Notes: generated from the sequence alone by a model not told the origin. Positions 16,398-25,595 are shown, numbered from the stretch's first letter. The stretch is DNA of 64,000 bases from Candidatus Fusicatenibacter intestinigallinarum (GCA_019119555.1 DWWU01000019.1:23259-87258), one strand, 5' to 3'. Made by a program: numbers and translations.

Positions 16398-17117
16398 ATG
16401 GCACAGAAGCAGAGACAGATACAGGAACAAAGACAGACGGTAAGCTTCGCAGAGCAGGCGGCTGCGTCCTTCCTTACGGGGAACATGGAAAACGGCCGGG
16501 AAATTCAGATCAGGCATCTCTCAAAGGCCTATGGAAGTCATGTGGTGTTCCGGGATTTCTCCCTTTCGATTCCGATGAGAACGACCACCTGTCTCATGGC
16601 ACCGTCCGGAGCGGGCAAAACGACCCTTCTCCGGATTCTGATGGGTTTGGAGACGGCGGACGGCGGAACGGTCACAGGGATGGAGCATAAGAAACTCAGC
16701 GCTGTGTTTCAGGAGCCAAGGTTGTGCGAGAATCTCAGCGCCTTTGCCAACATCCGGATGGTCCGGAAGACGAAGCTTTGGGAAAAGGACAGAGAGGGCC
16801 GGGAGGAGATCAGCCGCGGAATGGAAGCGCTGGGACTTGGCGGCTGTGAACGTCAGCCGGTGCGGGAAATGTCCGGCGGGATGCGTCAGAGAGTAGCCCT
16901 GCTCCGGGCGCTGTACGCCAGATGGGAGATCCTGTTTCTGGACGAACCATTTCAGGGCCTGGATCCGGAGAGCAGGGACCGGACCATGGAATATACCCGG
17001 GAACACTGCAGGGGAAAGACCGTGATTCTGGTGACCCACAGCCGGGAGGAAGCAGAGCGGATGGGAAAGGTGCTCCGGATCCGTCCGCTCCAGCCTCAGA
17101 ATACCGGGAATCCGTGA
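16398..17117 (+). CDS. ABC transporter ATP-binding protein
   Basis: Energises the importer. Walker A APSGAGKTTLL, signature SGGMRQRVALLRAL, Walker B ILFLDEPFQGLD and switch His in LVTHSREEAE are all present. The 239-residue ORF starts four bases after the permease stop and has a 29-residue N-terminal stretch not seen in the family; ATG 16485 (MENGREIQIRHLSKAYG) would give a more typical start. The 3-prime end runs 22 bases into the convergent AraC-type gene. Confidence 0.88.
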   Translation: MAQKQRQIQEQRQTVSFAEQAAASFLTGNMENGREIQIRHLSKAYGSHVVFRDFSLSIPMRTTTCLMAPSGAGKTTLLRILMGLETADGGTVTGMEHKKLSAVFQEPRLCENLSAFANIRMVRKTKLWEKDREGREEISRGMEALGLGGCERQPVREMSGGMRQRVALLRALYARWEILFLDEPFQGLDPESRDRTMEYTREHCRGKTVILVTHSREEAERMGKVLRIRPLQPQNTGNP

Positions 17118-17917
17118 AGCTTCCGGAATTCCAGCGGCGTGTAGCCGGTAGCAGAGCGGAAGACGCTGATGAAATGGCTGGAATCCTGGAAACCGACCCG
17201 GTGTGCGATGTGCTGAACTTCTGTCTCCGGCTCGGTCAGAAGAAGCTCTTTGGCTTTCGAAATGCGAAGGTTCTGCAGATAAGTGTAGACGGAGCAGCCG
17301 AGAAATCGCTGAAACAGGCGGGACAGGTACTGAGGAGTCACATAGACCAGAGACGACAGCTCGGGAACTGTCAGCGGTTGGTTGTAATCTGTTTCGATTT
17401 TTTGTATCACAGGGAGCACATATTTCTGGTACTGGGGATGTTCCGCCGGATTGTGACTTTGCCGGCCGCAGGAAAAGCGCAGCAGAAATTCATAGCACTC
17501 TGCGGACAGGGAGAGAGCGTCCAGACGGTGGGATTCATGGGCGGCGACTGTCCGGTTGACGAACCTGCGGAAGGGACGGCTGTCGGCGGAGGAGATCAGC
17601 GTAAAAGGCGCCTTGTTTACAATTTTCGGTATGTCGGCAGACAGTGTGCCGGTGAAGGTGGCGAAGGAGGTAAGCCATATTTCCCCGTCTCTTCTGTAGG
17701 AATGGGGCGTATCCGGCGAAATCAGGATCCCTTCGTTGGCTTTCAGGGAGAGGGATCTGCCGCAGATTTCAACGGTGCCGCAGCCCTGTTCCGTCTGGAG
17801 CCAGTGGTAGAGCGGGTACCCGCCGGGGCGCCGGACCGGTTCCTGATTCCAGTGGTTTCCGACGCTTTCCAGTGTCAGGGGAAGATTGAATGGGGACAGG
17901 CCAAAGTAAATGGGCAT
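17096..17917 (-). CDS. AraC-family transcriptional regulator
   Basis: N-terminal cupin-like sensing domain (about residues 1-140; LYHWLQTEQGCGTVEICGRS, ISPDTPHSYRR) and C-terminal double helix-turn-helix (about 170-270; LTVPELSSLVYVTPQYLSRLFQRFLG, EVQHIAHRVGFQDSSHFISVFRSATGYTPLEFR). GGAGG six bases before the ATG at 17917 favours this start over 17938. It is divergent from the GH42 beta-galactosidase gene at 18080, which it probably controls in response to a sugar. The 336-residue plus-strand ORF covering it is a shadow. Confidence 0.9.
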   Translation of the reverse strand: MPIYFGLSPFNLPLTLESVGNHWNQEPVRRPGGYPLYHWLQTEQGCGTVEICGRSLSLKANEGILISPDTPHSYRRDGEIWLTSFATFTGTLSADIPKIVNKAPFTLISSADSRPFRRFVNRTVAAHESHRLDALSLSAECYEFLLRFSCGRQSHNPAEHPQYQKYVLPVIQKIETDYNQPLTVPELSSLVYVTPQYLSRLFQRFLGCSVYTYLQNLRISKAKELLLTEPETEVQHIAHRVGFQDSSHFISVFRSATGYTPLEFRKLHGFPVF

Positions 17918-17998
17918 AAAACACCTCCGTGAATCCATGAGTTTCAGAATCTTATATGAATGAGTTTAACATATTATACTTTCTTCTGTCCATTCCTT

Positions 17999-18004
17999 TA
18001 TAAT
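17999..18004 (+). promoter_or_regulatory. Probable -10 box for the GH42 gene
   Basis: TATAAT with no good -35 box at the right distance (ATACTT), as expected for a promoter that needs an activator such as the divergent AraC-type protein. Confidence 0.4.
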
Positions 18005-18021
18005 GAAGATCAGGATGATAT

Positions 18022-18049
18022 GTAACAGTTCAGACAGCTGAACTGTAAC
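18022..18049. repeat. Palindromic repeat, A module
   Basis: GTAACAGTTCAGACAGCTGAACTGTAAC, in the 5-prime leader of the GH42 gene, 30 bases before its start codon. Confidence 0.85.
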
Positions 18050-18079
18050 GATGATATTGCAGAAGGAGGAAAAGCAAAG

Positions 18080-20098
18080 ATGAAGAAACCGTTTAAGAGA
18101 ATTCTGTACGGAGGGGATTATAATCCGAATCAGTGGCCGAAGGAAATCTGGCAGGAGGATATGAGGATGTTCCGTGACGCCCATATCAACAGCGCGACCA
18201 TCAACGTGTTTTCCTGGGCGAAGCTTCAGCCTTCCGAGGAGACCTACGATTTTGAGGAACTGGATGAGATCGTGAAAATGCTTGAGAAGGAAGGATACGA
18301 TATCGTGATGGCTACCTCCACAGCCGCTCTTCCGGCATGGATGGTAAAACGTTATCCGGAGGTTGCCCGCACCGATTATGAAGGACGCCATCACAAGTTC
18401 GGCCAGAGACACAACGCCTGCCCGAACAGCCCGGTCTATCAGAAGTACGCTGCGGCGCTGACCGAACAGCTGGCAAAACGGTACGGAAAGACCGGAAAAG
18501 TTGCCTGCTGGCATGTAAACAACGAATACGGCGGCGAATGCTACTGTGAGAACTGTGAGAAGGCATTCCGTGTCTGGCTGAGAAAGAAATATGGGACCAT
18601 TGAGGAAGTGAACAAAGCGTGGAACATGGAATTCTGGGGCCATACCCTTTATGACTGGGACGAGATTGTGCTGCCCAACGCACTCGGCGAGGGAATCGGT
18701 CCGGACAAGACCGCGTTTGCCGGAATTTCCATCGACTACCGGCGGTTTAACTCCGACAGTATCCTGGAGAATTTCAAAATGGAACGGGATATCATCCGCC
18801 GTTACGATCCGGAGACGCCGGTAACCACCAATCTGATGGGCACCTATCCGGGGCTGGACTATTTCAAGTGGGCGAAGGAGATGGACGTCGTTTCCTGGGA
18901 CAATTATCCCAGCTATGATACGCCGTGGAGCCAGACGGCCATGTGCCATGACCTGATGCGCGGGCTGAAAAATGAGCCGTTTATGCTGATGGAGCAGACC
19001 CCAAGCCAGCAGAACTGGCAGCCTTACAATTCCCTGAAGAAACCGGGGCAGATGCGTGCGCAGAGTTACCAGACCATGGCACACGGAGCGGATACGATTC
19101 AGTTTTTCCAGCTGCGCCGTTCGGTGGGAGCATGTGAGAAATTCCACGGTGCGGTGATCGCCCACGCGGGAACGGAAAATACAAGAGTTTTCCGGGAGGT
19201 TGCCGCTCTGGGCGAAGAACTGGAACGTCTGGGAGAGACGGTGATCGGCTCCATGCCGGATGCGAAAATCGGCGTGATTTTTGACTGGGACAATTACTGG
19301 GCGCTGGAATATACCAGCGGACCGAACCGCGATCTGAAATATGTGGATCAGATTCACCAGTATTACAGCAGTCTGTACCGCAAAAACTACTCTGTGGATA
19401 TGATTCCCGTGGATGCGGATTTCAGCCGCTACCGTGTGATCATCGCGCCGGTTCTCTATATGGTGAAGGAAGGAATGGCAGAGGCTCTGGAACGCTTTGT
19501 GGCACAGGGAGGCATTCTGCTGACTACCTTTATGAGCGGAATCGTCGGACAGTCCGACAACGTACATCTGGGCGGCTATCCCGGACCGCTCCGCAAAATG
19601 GCCGGCGTATGGGTGGAAGAGATCGACGCTCTGGCGCCGGAACAGACCAATTCCATCCGGTTCAGCGACGGAACCGTGGGAACCTGCCGTCTGCTGTGCG
19701 ATCTGATGCACCTGGAGGGAGCGGAAGCCCTGGCGGAATATACCAGCAATTTCTATGCGGGAATGCCGGCGGTTACCAGAAATGCCTTCGGAAAGGGAGC
19801 CGTATACTACGTTGGGGCAAATCTGGATCAGGCGTCTCTGGACAAGGTAATGTCCGCCCTTCTGGCGGAATCCGGCACAGCGCCGACGGTGAAAGAACCA
19901 ACGGATCTGGAAGTAACCGTCCGTGAGACAGAGACTGAAAAGATTACCTTCCTGATCAACTTCCAGCCGGATACCCTGCCGCTGCCGGCAGGGTTTGCCG
20001 GAAAAACAGATCTTCTGTCCGGTAAGCTTCTGGAAACGGAAACTGCCCTTGCGCCCTACGATGTGATCCTCGTGGCGGAGCCAAAGGAAAAACAATGA
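18080..20098 (+). CDS. Beta-galactosidase, glycoside hydrolase family 42
   Basis: Hydrolyses terminal beta-galactosides; no signal peptide, so it acts on imported sugars. The 672 residues comprise the GH42 TIM barrel (YGGDYNPNQWP near residue 10, acid/base Glu in HVNNEYGGEC near residue 149, nucleophile Glu in MLMEQTPSQQNW near residue 307), a trimerisation domain (about 390-590) and a small C-terminal beta domain. The CYCENC pair after the acid/base motif fits the Cys zinc site of the family. AGGAGG precedes the ATG. It is divergent from an AraC-type regulator and ends at a strong terminator. Confidence 0.95.
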   Translation: MKKPFKRILYGGDYNPNQWPKEIWQEDMRMFRDAHINSATINVFSWAKLQPSEETYDFEELDEIVKMLEKEGYDIVMATSTAALPAWMVKRYPEVARTDYEGRHHKFGQRHNACPNSPVYQKYAAALTEQLAKRYGKTGKVACWHVNNEYGGECYCENCEKAFRVWLRKKYGTIEEVNKAWNMEFWGHTLYDWDEIVLPNALGEGIGPDKTAFAGISIDYRRFNSDSILENFKMERDIIRRYDPETPVTTNLMGTYPGLDYFKWAKEMDVVSWDNYPSYDTPWSQTAMCHDLMRGLKNEPFMLMEQTPSQQNWQPYNSLKKPGQMRAQSYQTMAHGADTIQFFQLRRSVGACEKFHGAVIAHAGTENTRVFREVAALGEELERLGETVIGSMPDAKIGVIFDWDNYWALEYTSGPNRDLKYVDQIHQYYSSLYRKNYSVDMIPVDADFSRYRVIIAPVLYMVKEGMAEALERFVAQGGILLTTFMSGIVGQSDNVHLGGYPGPLRKMAGVWVEEIDALAPEQTNSIRFSDGTVGTCRLLCDLMHLEGAEALAEYTSNFYAGMPAVTRNAFGKGAVYYVGANLDQASLDKVMSALLAESGTAPTVKEPTDLEVTVRETETEKITFLINFQPDTLPLPAGFAGKTDLLSGKLLETETALAPYDVILVAEPKEKQ

Positions 20099-20154
20099 AA
20101 GAGAAGAAAAGAATCGGGCAGTCAGGGATGAAAACAATAAAATAATGCAACTGT

Positions 20155-20212
20155 AACGGACGCCTCACGGGCACATGCGTATTTTGCAGTGCCTGTGAGG
20201 CGTCCGTTTTTT
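20155..20212 (+). terminator. Terminator of the GH42 gene
   Basis: AACGGACGCCTCACGGGCAC pairs with GTGCCTGTGAGGCGTCCGTT (20-bp arms with G-U allowances), followed by T6. Confidence 0.88.
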
Positions 20213-20223
20213 CGATCGGGTTC

Positions 20224-20835
20224 TTAAATTGCGTTCAGAAAGTTCAGAGAGCCCGGCGGATTTCCGGTTCCCTTTTCCAGAAGCGTCACCAGTCCTGCAA
20301 TGGTGTCACGGATTTCGTCGCGGGGGGATTCTGTCAGAGAATTGTCCATTTTCACCGCCAGAACGATCAGCACAATTTCCGCCAGCGCTTCCGGCCGGTC
20401 AAAATGAATGGTGCCCTCGGCGATTCCCTGACGGATAATCTCCGCCAGCACAGGTTTCAGCTCCTGAATGATATGACTGATATATTTCTGATGGAGAAAC
20501 GCTTTTTCCGAGGAACCTGCGGCGGATTGTGTCTCAGATTTCAGGAATTCTGTGGAAATATTGCGGCAGGCCTGAAAAATCATCGCCATTCTTGTAAACG
20601 GGGAGATGTTCTGCTGTCCGGCGAGGTTTTTTGCCGTTTCCAGAGGCTTTTCATAGCTCCGCGCAACCAGAGCTTCCAGAATTGCCTCCTTGGATGAAAA
20701 ATAATAATAAATACTTCCTTTTCCGATGCCGGCTTCCTGAGCAATTTCGCTGACCGAGATGGTCTGCAGATTTTTATTCTCCAGAAGAGTTTGCAGTGCG
20801 TCCAGGATCCTTTCGTATTTGTCTTGTCTTGGCAT
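20224..20835 (-). CDS. TetR/AcrR-family transcriptional regulator
   Basis: 203 residues with the N-terminal TetR helix-turn-helix (ISVSEIAQEAGIGKGSIYYYFSSKEAILEALV, residues 24-55) and an all-alpha ligand domain with no clear ligand signature. It is divergent from the SCP2/hydrolase/C-domain/ACP/AMP-ligase operon. The 220-bp gap contains two near-identical operator-like palindromes on the operon side, so it very likely represses that operon. GAGGG precedes the ATG. Confidence 0.93.
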   Translation of the reverse strand: MPRQDKYERILDALQTLLENKNLQTISVSEIAQEAGIGKGSIYYYFSSKEAILEALVARSYEKPLETAKNLAGQQNISPFTRMAMIFQACRNISTEFLKSETQSAAGSSEKAFLHQKYISHIIQELKPVLAEIIRQGIAEGTIHFDRPEALAEIVLIVLAVKMDNSLTESPRDEIRDTIAGLVTLLEKGTGNPPGSLNFLNAI

Positions 20836-21002
20836 GTTTTTTCCCTCTTTTGTCTTTGGCTGTCTGTAGAGGAACGCGTGGTATGCGCTCCGGATTTTCA
20901 GGCAATTATCATTTAGTATATCACAGTCCGCAGCGCTCCGACAACGGGAAAAACGTACAGAAATCGCTCCGGGTTTTTGGAATTTTTCTTACGGCTTCAC
21001 TA

Positions 21003-21018
21003 TTGACCGTTGGTCGAA
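21003..21018. promoter_or_regulatory. Operator-like site 1 for the TetR-type regulator
   Basis: TTGACCGTTGGTCGAA, an inverted repeat GACC-N3-GGTC. The same 19-bp block (ending GAAAAA) is repeated 43 bp downstream. Confidence 0.6.
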
Positions 21019-21045
21019 AAAATGGTACTGTAACAAAAGAAACAG

Positions 21046-21061
21046 TTGACTGATGGTCGAA
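21046..21061. promoter_or_regulatory. Operator-like site 2 for the TetR-type regulator
   Basis: TTGACTGATGGTCGAA, matching site 1 in 13 of 16 positions and running straight into the GGAGG of the first gene. The 43-bp spacing is about four helical turns. Confidence 0.6.
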
Positions 21062-21073
21062 AAAGGAGGAAAT

Positions 21074-21406
21074 ATGACGTACGCAGAGATGTTTTCAAAG
21101 GTAAAGGGAATGTTTATGGAGGCGGACGTAAGCGATATAAACGAGCACCTGGCATTTCAGTTCAATATAACCGGTGAAGCGGAGGGGATCTTTTATGCGG
21201 AAGTAAAGGACGGCCGACTTTCTGTGGAACCTTATGAGTACTATGACAGGGACGCGATCTTTACCTGCACCGCGGATACCCTGATGAAAATTGCAGAGGG
21301 GAAAAAGGATCCGATCCTGGCGTTTACCCTGGGACAGCTGAAGGTGGAAGGAAATATTGACAAAGCGTTGAAATTAAAGACTCTGATTGACAGCAAAAAG
21401 GGATGA
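21074..21406 (+). CDS. SCP2 sterol-carrier-like protein
   Basis: 110 residues resembling the SCP2 lipid-binding fold: an alternating strand region (LAFQFNITGEAEGIFYAEVKDGRLSVEPYEY) followed by TADTLMKIAEGKKDPILAFTLGQLKVEGNIDKALKL, the usual C-terminal signature. Such proteins hold lipids or acyl chains in a hydrophobic tunnel. First gene of the operon. The start at 21074 is chosen because GGAGG lies four bases upstream and the earlier ATG (21053) lies inside operator site 2. The ligand is unknown. Confidence 0.82.
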   Translation: MTYAEMFSKVKGMFMEADVSDINEHLAFQFNITGEAEGIFYAEVKDGRLSVEPYEYYDRDAIFTCTADTLMKIAEGKKDPILAFTLGQLKVEGNIDKALKLKTLIDSKKG

Positions 21407-21413
21407 GGATGGA

Positions 21414-22370
21414 ATGAAACATTTACTGAGAGGAGCGGCGGCGTTTCTGGGCGCATGTACGGTGGCGGAGCTCGGCGCGTCCTTCTATTTTTACAGGCGC
21501 ACGATGAAGCGTTCCAAGGTAAAGACGGAGCGCACGATGAAGATGTCGGGCACGGACTGGTCCAAATACATGCCGATGATGAAAGAAAAGAAAGAACAGA
21601 TGATGTCCTGGCCAAGGGAGGATGTCTGGATCACCTCTGGGGACGGACTGAAGCTTCACGGCACTTATTTTGCCGGGGAGAGGACAGACCGGGCGGTGAT
21701 CTGCTTTCACGGTTACACCAGCGAGGGAATGAGTGATTATATCGGATTGTCCGGCTATTATCTCAGCCGGGGATACCGGATGCTTCTGGTGGATGAGCGC
21801 GCCCACGGAAAAAGCGAAGGAGAGTATGTGGGCTTTGGCTGCAAGGATCGCCTGGACGCTCTGCGGTGGATCGACTGGATGATCCGCAAGGTGGAGAGAG
21901 AGGAACATATGCCGGTGCAGATTCTTCTCCACGGAACTTCCATGGGAGCTTCGACGGTGCTGATGGCCAGCGGCCTGCGCCTTCCCGATCAGGTAAAGGG
22001 AATCATCTCCGACTGTGCGTTTACCTCTCCGAAAGAAGTGTTTACCCATGTGCTGCATTCCATGTACCATCTGCCGGCGTTTCCCATGCTGAACATAGCG
22101 GATTTCGTCAACCGGAAAAAAGCCGGATATGGCCTGGATGAGTGCAATGCGGCCAGGGAGGTGCGCAAGGCGAAGGTTCCCGCGCTGCTGATTCACGGGA
22201 GCCGGGATACCTTTGTGCCCTGTTCCATGTGTGAGGAGATCTACAGAAACTATGCAGGACCGAAGCGGAAGCTTATCGTTTCCGGCGCAGGCCATGCGGA
22301 GAGCTATTACAAAGATCCGGAGGCCTACGAGGCGGCTCTGGACGAATTTACTGGAGGAATCATAAAATGA
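21414..22370 (+). CDS. Membrane-anchored alpha/beta hydrolase
   Basis: 318 residues. An N-terminal hydrophobic span (about 5-25, AAAFLGACTVAELGASFYFY) followed by basic residues should anchor it. The hydrolase domain has the oxyanion-hole motif CFHGYTSEG, the nucleophile elbow HGTSMGAS and probable Asp/His partners in HGSRDTFVP and GAGHAESYY. Similar proteins are annotated as cell-surface or serine hydrolases. It starts seven bases after the SCP2 stop; its own end overlaps the next start (ATGATG/TGA). Within a carrier-protein operon it could be a thioesterase or deacylase, which is inference. Confidence 0.85.
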   Translation: MKHLLRGAAAFLGACTVAELGASFYFYRRTMKRSKVKTERTMKMSGTDWSKYMPMMKEKKEQMMSWPREDVWITSGDGLKLHGTYFAGERTDRAVICFHGYTSEGMSDYIGLSGYYLSRGYRMLLVDERAHGKSEGEYVGFGCKDRLDALRWIDWMIRKVEREEHMPVQILLHGTSMGASTVLMASGLRLPDQVKGIISDCAFTSPKEVFTHVLHSMYHLPAFPMLNIADFVNRKKAGYGLDECNAAREVRKAKVPALLIHGSRDTFVPCSMCEEIYRNYAGPKRKLIVSGAGHAESYYKDPEAYEAALDEFTGGIIK

Positions 22371-23770
22371 TGAGAAAAAGAAAAGGTCATCCGGTTTATC
22401 CGCTGACGGCGGCTCAGAAATTTCATTTTTTCTATCAGGACACCTGTCCGAAAAAAGAAGTGCTCAATATAGGAACCAGTCTGACGATCGAGACGGAGAT
22501 CGACTGGGAGGTACTTCGTCAGTCCATTTACAAGGCATATGAGCGCTGTGAATCCATGAGGGTGCGTTTTGCGAAGGACAAGGAAGGCACCTGGTACCAG
22601 TATGTGGTCGACAAAGAGGAGCGAGATATTGAATTTGTGGATTTTTCCGGTCAGACCATGGAGGAAGCAGAAAAGACCATGCAGGAGTGGACGACCGTGC
22701 CGTTTCCGCCGGTGGATTCTCCGATGAACCGGATTGTCATGATCCATATGCCCGACGGATTTAACGGCATTTATTTTCTGGGCGATCACCGTCTGGTGGA
22801 TGCGCAGTCTTTGATCTGTTTCCTGAAGGACATCATCGAACTGTACTGCAATGCAAAGTACGAGGGCGTTCCCTATCCGAAAGACATGGCTTCCTACATA
22901 GAGCAGCTGCAGAAGGATCTGGAGTATGAGAAGAATTCCAAAGCGCAGCAGAAAGACAGAGAGTTCTTCGAGAAGCTGATCGAGGAGTCGGAACCGATTT
23001 ATAACGGAATCCGCGGGCCGCAGAAACTGGAGGCGGCGAGAGAACAGTTCGGGGATCCCACGCTGCGGGCAGCCTTTGACGTTTCTGATTCGGTGGATTC
23101 CGCGCTGGATATCTTCCATCTGGAGGCGGAGCCTACGAGACGTCTGATGGAATTCTGCGAGAAATATCATGTGTCCCTTGTATGTCTGCTGATGATGGGC
23201 CTGCGCACCTATTTCCAGAAGATGAACGGAAACGAGGATGTGAGCATTCATACGACCATTGCCAGAAGGGCGACTCTGAAGGAAAAGAAGAGCGGCGGAA
23301 CAAGGATTCATTCGTTCCCGTTCCGGACGATTTTCCCGGAAAGCATGACGTTTCTGGAGGGCGTCTATAAGATCAGGGATAAGCAGAATGAGATGTTCCG
23401 CCATGCCAACTACAATCCTGTGGAATATTTTATACACCGGGCAAAGACGTATCCTCATCCGCAGGGGCTGACGTATGAACCCATGTCGTTGACGTATCAG
23501 CCAATGACGCTCCAGGAAAAAGGCCTGGATCAGCTGGGAGATATCCGCTACAAGACGAAATGGTATCCGAACGGAGCCACGACCCAGGGCATGTATCTGA
23601 CTGTCATGCACCGTCCGGAGGACAACGGCCTCGACTTTAACTTTGAGCATCAGGTGAAGGCGGTTTCCAGGGAGGATCTGGAGTATCTTTATTATTATCT
23701 CTGCAAGATCATGTTCAAGGGCGTGGAAAATCCGGATCTGACGATCGGGGATATTATCCGGCTGGTATAA
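22367..23770 (+). CDS. Stand-alone condensation-domain protein (NRPS C-domain superfamily)
   Basis: 467 residues, the size of a single condensation/acyltransferase domain. The N-terminus YPLTAAQKFHFFYQ matches motif C1, and GDHRLVDAQS near residue 138 aligns with the catalytic C3 motif HHxxxDGxS: the first His is Asp, but the second, catalytic His and the Asp are kept. Such enzymes transfer an acyl group from a carrier protein to an amine or alcohol. It is not joined to other NRPS domains; the carrier and adenylating enzyme are the next two genes. Substrates cannot be told from sequence. Confidence 0.82.
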   Translation: MMRKRKGHPVYPLTAAQKFHFFYQDTCPKKEVLNIGTSLTIETEIDWEVLRQSIYKAYERCESMRVRFAKDKEGTWYQYVVDKEERDIEFVDFSGQTMEEAEKTMQEWTTVPFPPVDSPMNRIVMIHMPDGFNGIYFLGDHRLVDAQSLICFLKDIIELYCNAKYEGVPYPKDMASYIEQLQKDLEYEKNSKAQQKDREFFEKLIEESEPIYNGIRGPQKLEAAREQFGDPTLRAAFDVSDSVDSALDIFHLEAEPTRRLMEFCEKYHVSLVCLLMMGLRTYFQKMNGNEDVSIHTTIARRATLKEKKSGGTRIHSFPFRTIFPESMTFLEGVYKIRDKQNEMFRHANYNPVEYFIHRAKTYPHPQGLTYEPMSLTYQPMTLQEKGLDQLGDIRYKTKWYPNGATTQGMYLTVMHRPEDNGLDFNFEHQVKAVSREDLEYLYYYLCKIMFKGVENPDLTIGDIIRLV

Positions 23771-23804
23771 GGGGCAGGAAGCAGAAGCGCTGAAAGGAGA
23801 AAAA

Positions 23805-24032
23805 ATGTTTGAAAAACTGGTGGAAATAATCTGTAACTATGTGGAGGTGGAGCCGGAGCAGGTGAAACCGGAATCCAGATTCATGGAGGACCTGGGATTT
23901 ACATCCTTTGACTTTATGAGTATGCTCGGTGAAATCGAGGACGAATTTGAGATCGAGATCGATGAAACGCAGGCGGCAAATATCCGTACGGTGCAGGAAG
24001 CCGTCGACTATCTGGAAACACTGACGGCTTAA
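23805..24032 (+). CDS. Acyl/peptidyl carrier protein
   Basis: 75 acidic residues with the carrier fold and the phosphopantetheine attachment Ser in EDLGFTSFDFMSML (Ser 38 or nearby, where the common DSL is TSF). GAAAGGAG precedes the ATG. Its place between a C-domain protein and an AMP-ligase indicates a dedicated carrier and not the fatty-acid synthesis ACP. Confidence 0.92.
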   Translation: MFEKLVEIICNYVEVEPEQVKPESRFMEDLGFTSFDFMSMLGEIEDEFEIEIDETQAANIRTVQEAVDYLETLTA

Positions 24033-24047
24033 ATGAGGAGGAAGAAC

Positions 24048-25556
24048 ATGGTCTGCAGTACAATTCGAGAGATTCTGGTACATTCCCAGGAGTTGTTCGG
24101 GGATGAGGACGCGGTGCGCTATAAAACAGGACCGAAGAAGACGGAGTCGAAGAGCTACTCACAGCTTCGGGAGGACAGCGAAAGTTTTTCCCGGGCTGTC
24201 TGCGCACTGGGGGAACAGGGCAGCCATCTGGCGGTGATCGGAAATACGTCCTATCACTGGCTGACGGCTTATCTTGGAATCGTAAACGCAAAGAGCGTGG
24301 CGGTTCCGCTGGATGTTTCTCTGCCGGCGGAAGAGCTGTGCGAGCTGATGGACAGGGCCGACGTTACCGCTCTGGTGCTGGATGAATGCCGCAAGGATGT
24401 GGCGGAGACAGCACGCAGCCGCTGCCCGAAGCTGAAGCATCTGATTTCCATGCAGAAAGAGGCGCATGGAGACGGCTGGCTGTCGATGGAGCAGCTGCTC
24501 AGGGAAAACGCCGGAGTATTTGACGAGGAACCGGAACCAGATCAGCTGTGTACGATCATGTTTACTTCGGGAACAACGGGAAAGAGCAAGGGCGTGATGC
24601 TGACGCATCGGAACCTTGCGGAGAACGCCACCTGTCTGGATATGAAGATTCCGGCGAGAACCGTGATCCTGTCTGTGCTCCCGATTCATCACGCATACTG
24701 TCTGAGCATGGATATCCTGAAAGGGCTGTCCCTGGGCAGTGTGATCTGTATCAACGATTCCCTGATGCGGGTGGCGAAAAATATCAAACTGTTTCAGCCG
24801 AACATGATTCTGATGGTGCCGCTGATGATAGAAACCTTTGCCAAAAAGCTGGAGGAGGTGTCGATGCTTCCGGCAGCGATCGTAAGGTCCCAGGTTTTCG
24901 GAAAGCAGTTCCACACGATCTGCAGCGGCGGCGCATATCTGGATCCGGCGTATATTGATCTGTTTGAGCGTTATGGAATCACAATTCTGCAGGGCTACGG
25001 AATGACCGAATGTTCACCGGTGATCAGCACCACGGTAAGCTGGAACATCCGGAAGGAGTCCGTCGGGCAGCTTTTGCCGAACTGCGAGGCAAAGGTCGTG
25101 GATCACGAACTCTGGGTGCGCGGAAGCAGCGTGATGCAGGGATACTATAAAATGCCGGAGGAGACGGCGGAAACCCTCACCGACGGCTGGCTGCACACCG
25201 GAGATCTGGGTTATGTGGACGAGGAAGGCTTCGTCTATCTGACCGGAAGAAAGAAAAACCTGATTATCACAAAGAACGGAGAAAATGTCTCTCCGGAGGA
25301 ACTGGAAAACCGTCTCAGCCAGGAACGGCTGGTGCAGGAAGTACTGGTGCGGGAAAGCCAGGGTGTGATTGAGGCGGAGATTTATCCGGATTATGAGTAT
25401 GCGAAAAAGAAGCATATCCATGAGATCCGGGAAAAGCTGCAGCAGATTATCGACGATTACAACCAGACCGCGCCGGTTTACAAGCGAATCTACAGCCTGA
25501 AGGTGCGTGAGACCGAATTTGAAAAAACGACATCCAGAAAAATCAAGAGATTCTGA
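24048..25556 (+). CDS. AMP-forming acyl ligase (ANL superfamily)
   Basis: 502 residues. P-loop-like motif TIMFTSGTTGKSKGVMLTHRN, the A5 motif YGMTECSPVIS, GDLGYVDEEGFVYLTGRKKNLIITKNGENVSPEELE and the C-terminal catalytic Lys region TTSRKIKRF are all intact, so it should be active. It resembles long-chain acyl-CoA/ACP ligases more than amino-acid adenylation domains. It probably loads the adjacent carrier protein. The start at 24048 is chosen because GAGGAGG lies just before it; the longer track start would place that site inside the gene. Last gene of the operon, followed by a terminator. Confidence 0.9.
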   Translation: MVCSTIREILVHSQELFGDEDAVRYKTGPKKTESKSYSQLREDSESFSRAVCALGEQGSHLAVIGNTSYHWLTAYLGIVNAKSVAVPLDVSLPAEELCELMDRADVTALVLDECRKDVAETARSRCPKLKHLISMQKEAHGDGWLSMEQLLRENAGVFDEEPEPDQLCTIMFTSGTTGKSKGVMLTHRNLAENATCLDMKIPARTVILSVLPIHHAYCLSMDILKGLSLGSVICINDSLMRVAKNIKLFQPNMILMVPLMIETFAKKLEEVSMLPAAIVRSQVFGKQFHTICSGGAYLDPAYIDLFERYGITILQGYGMTECSPVISTTVSWNIRKESVGQLLPNCEAKVVDHELWVRGSSVMQGYYKMPEETAETLTDGWLHTGDLGYVDEEGFVYLTGRKKNLIITKNGENVSPEELENRLSQERLVQEVLVRESQGVIEAEIYPDYEYAKKKHIHEIREKLQQIIDDYNQTAPVYKRIYSLKVRETEFEKTTSRKIKRF

Positions 25557-25595
25557 ACCGTTATTGGTTATGGAAAAACAGACAAAAAAGAAAGA

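Noticed and set aside
16922-17932. 336-residue plus-strand ORF over the AraC-type gene
   Set aside because: The minus strand encodes a complete AraC regulator with a good start; the plus ORF has no domain.
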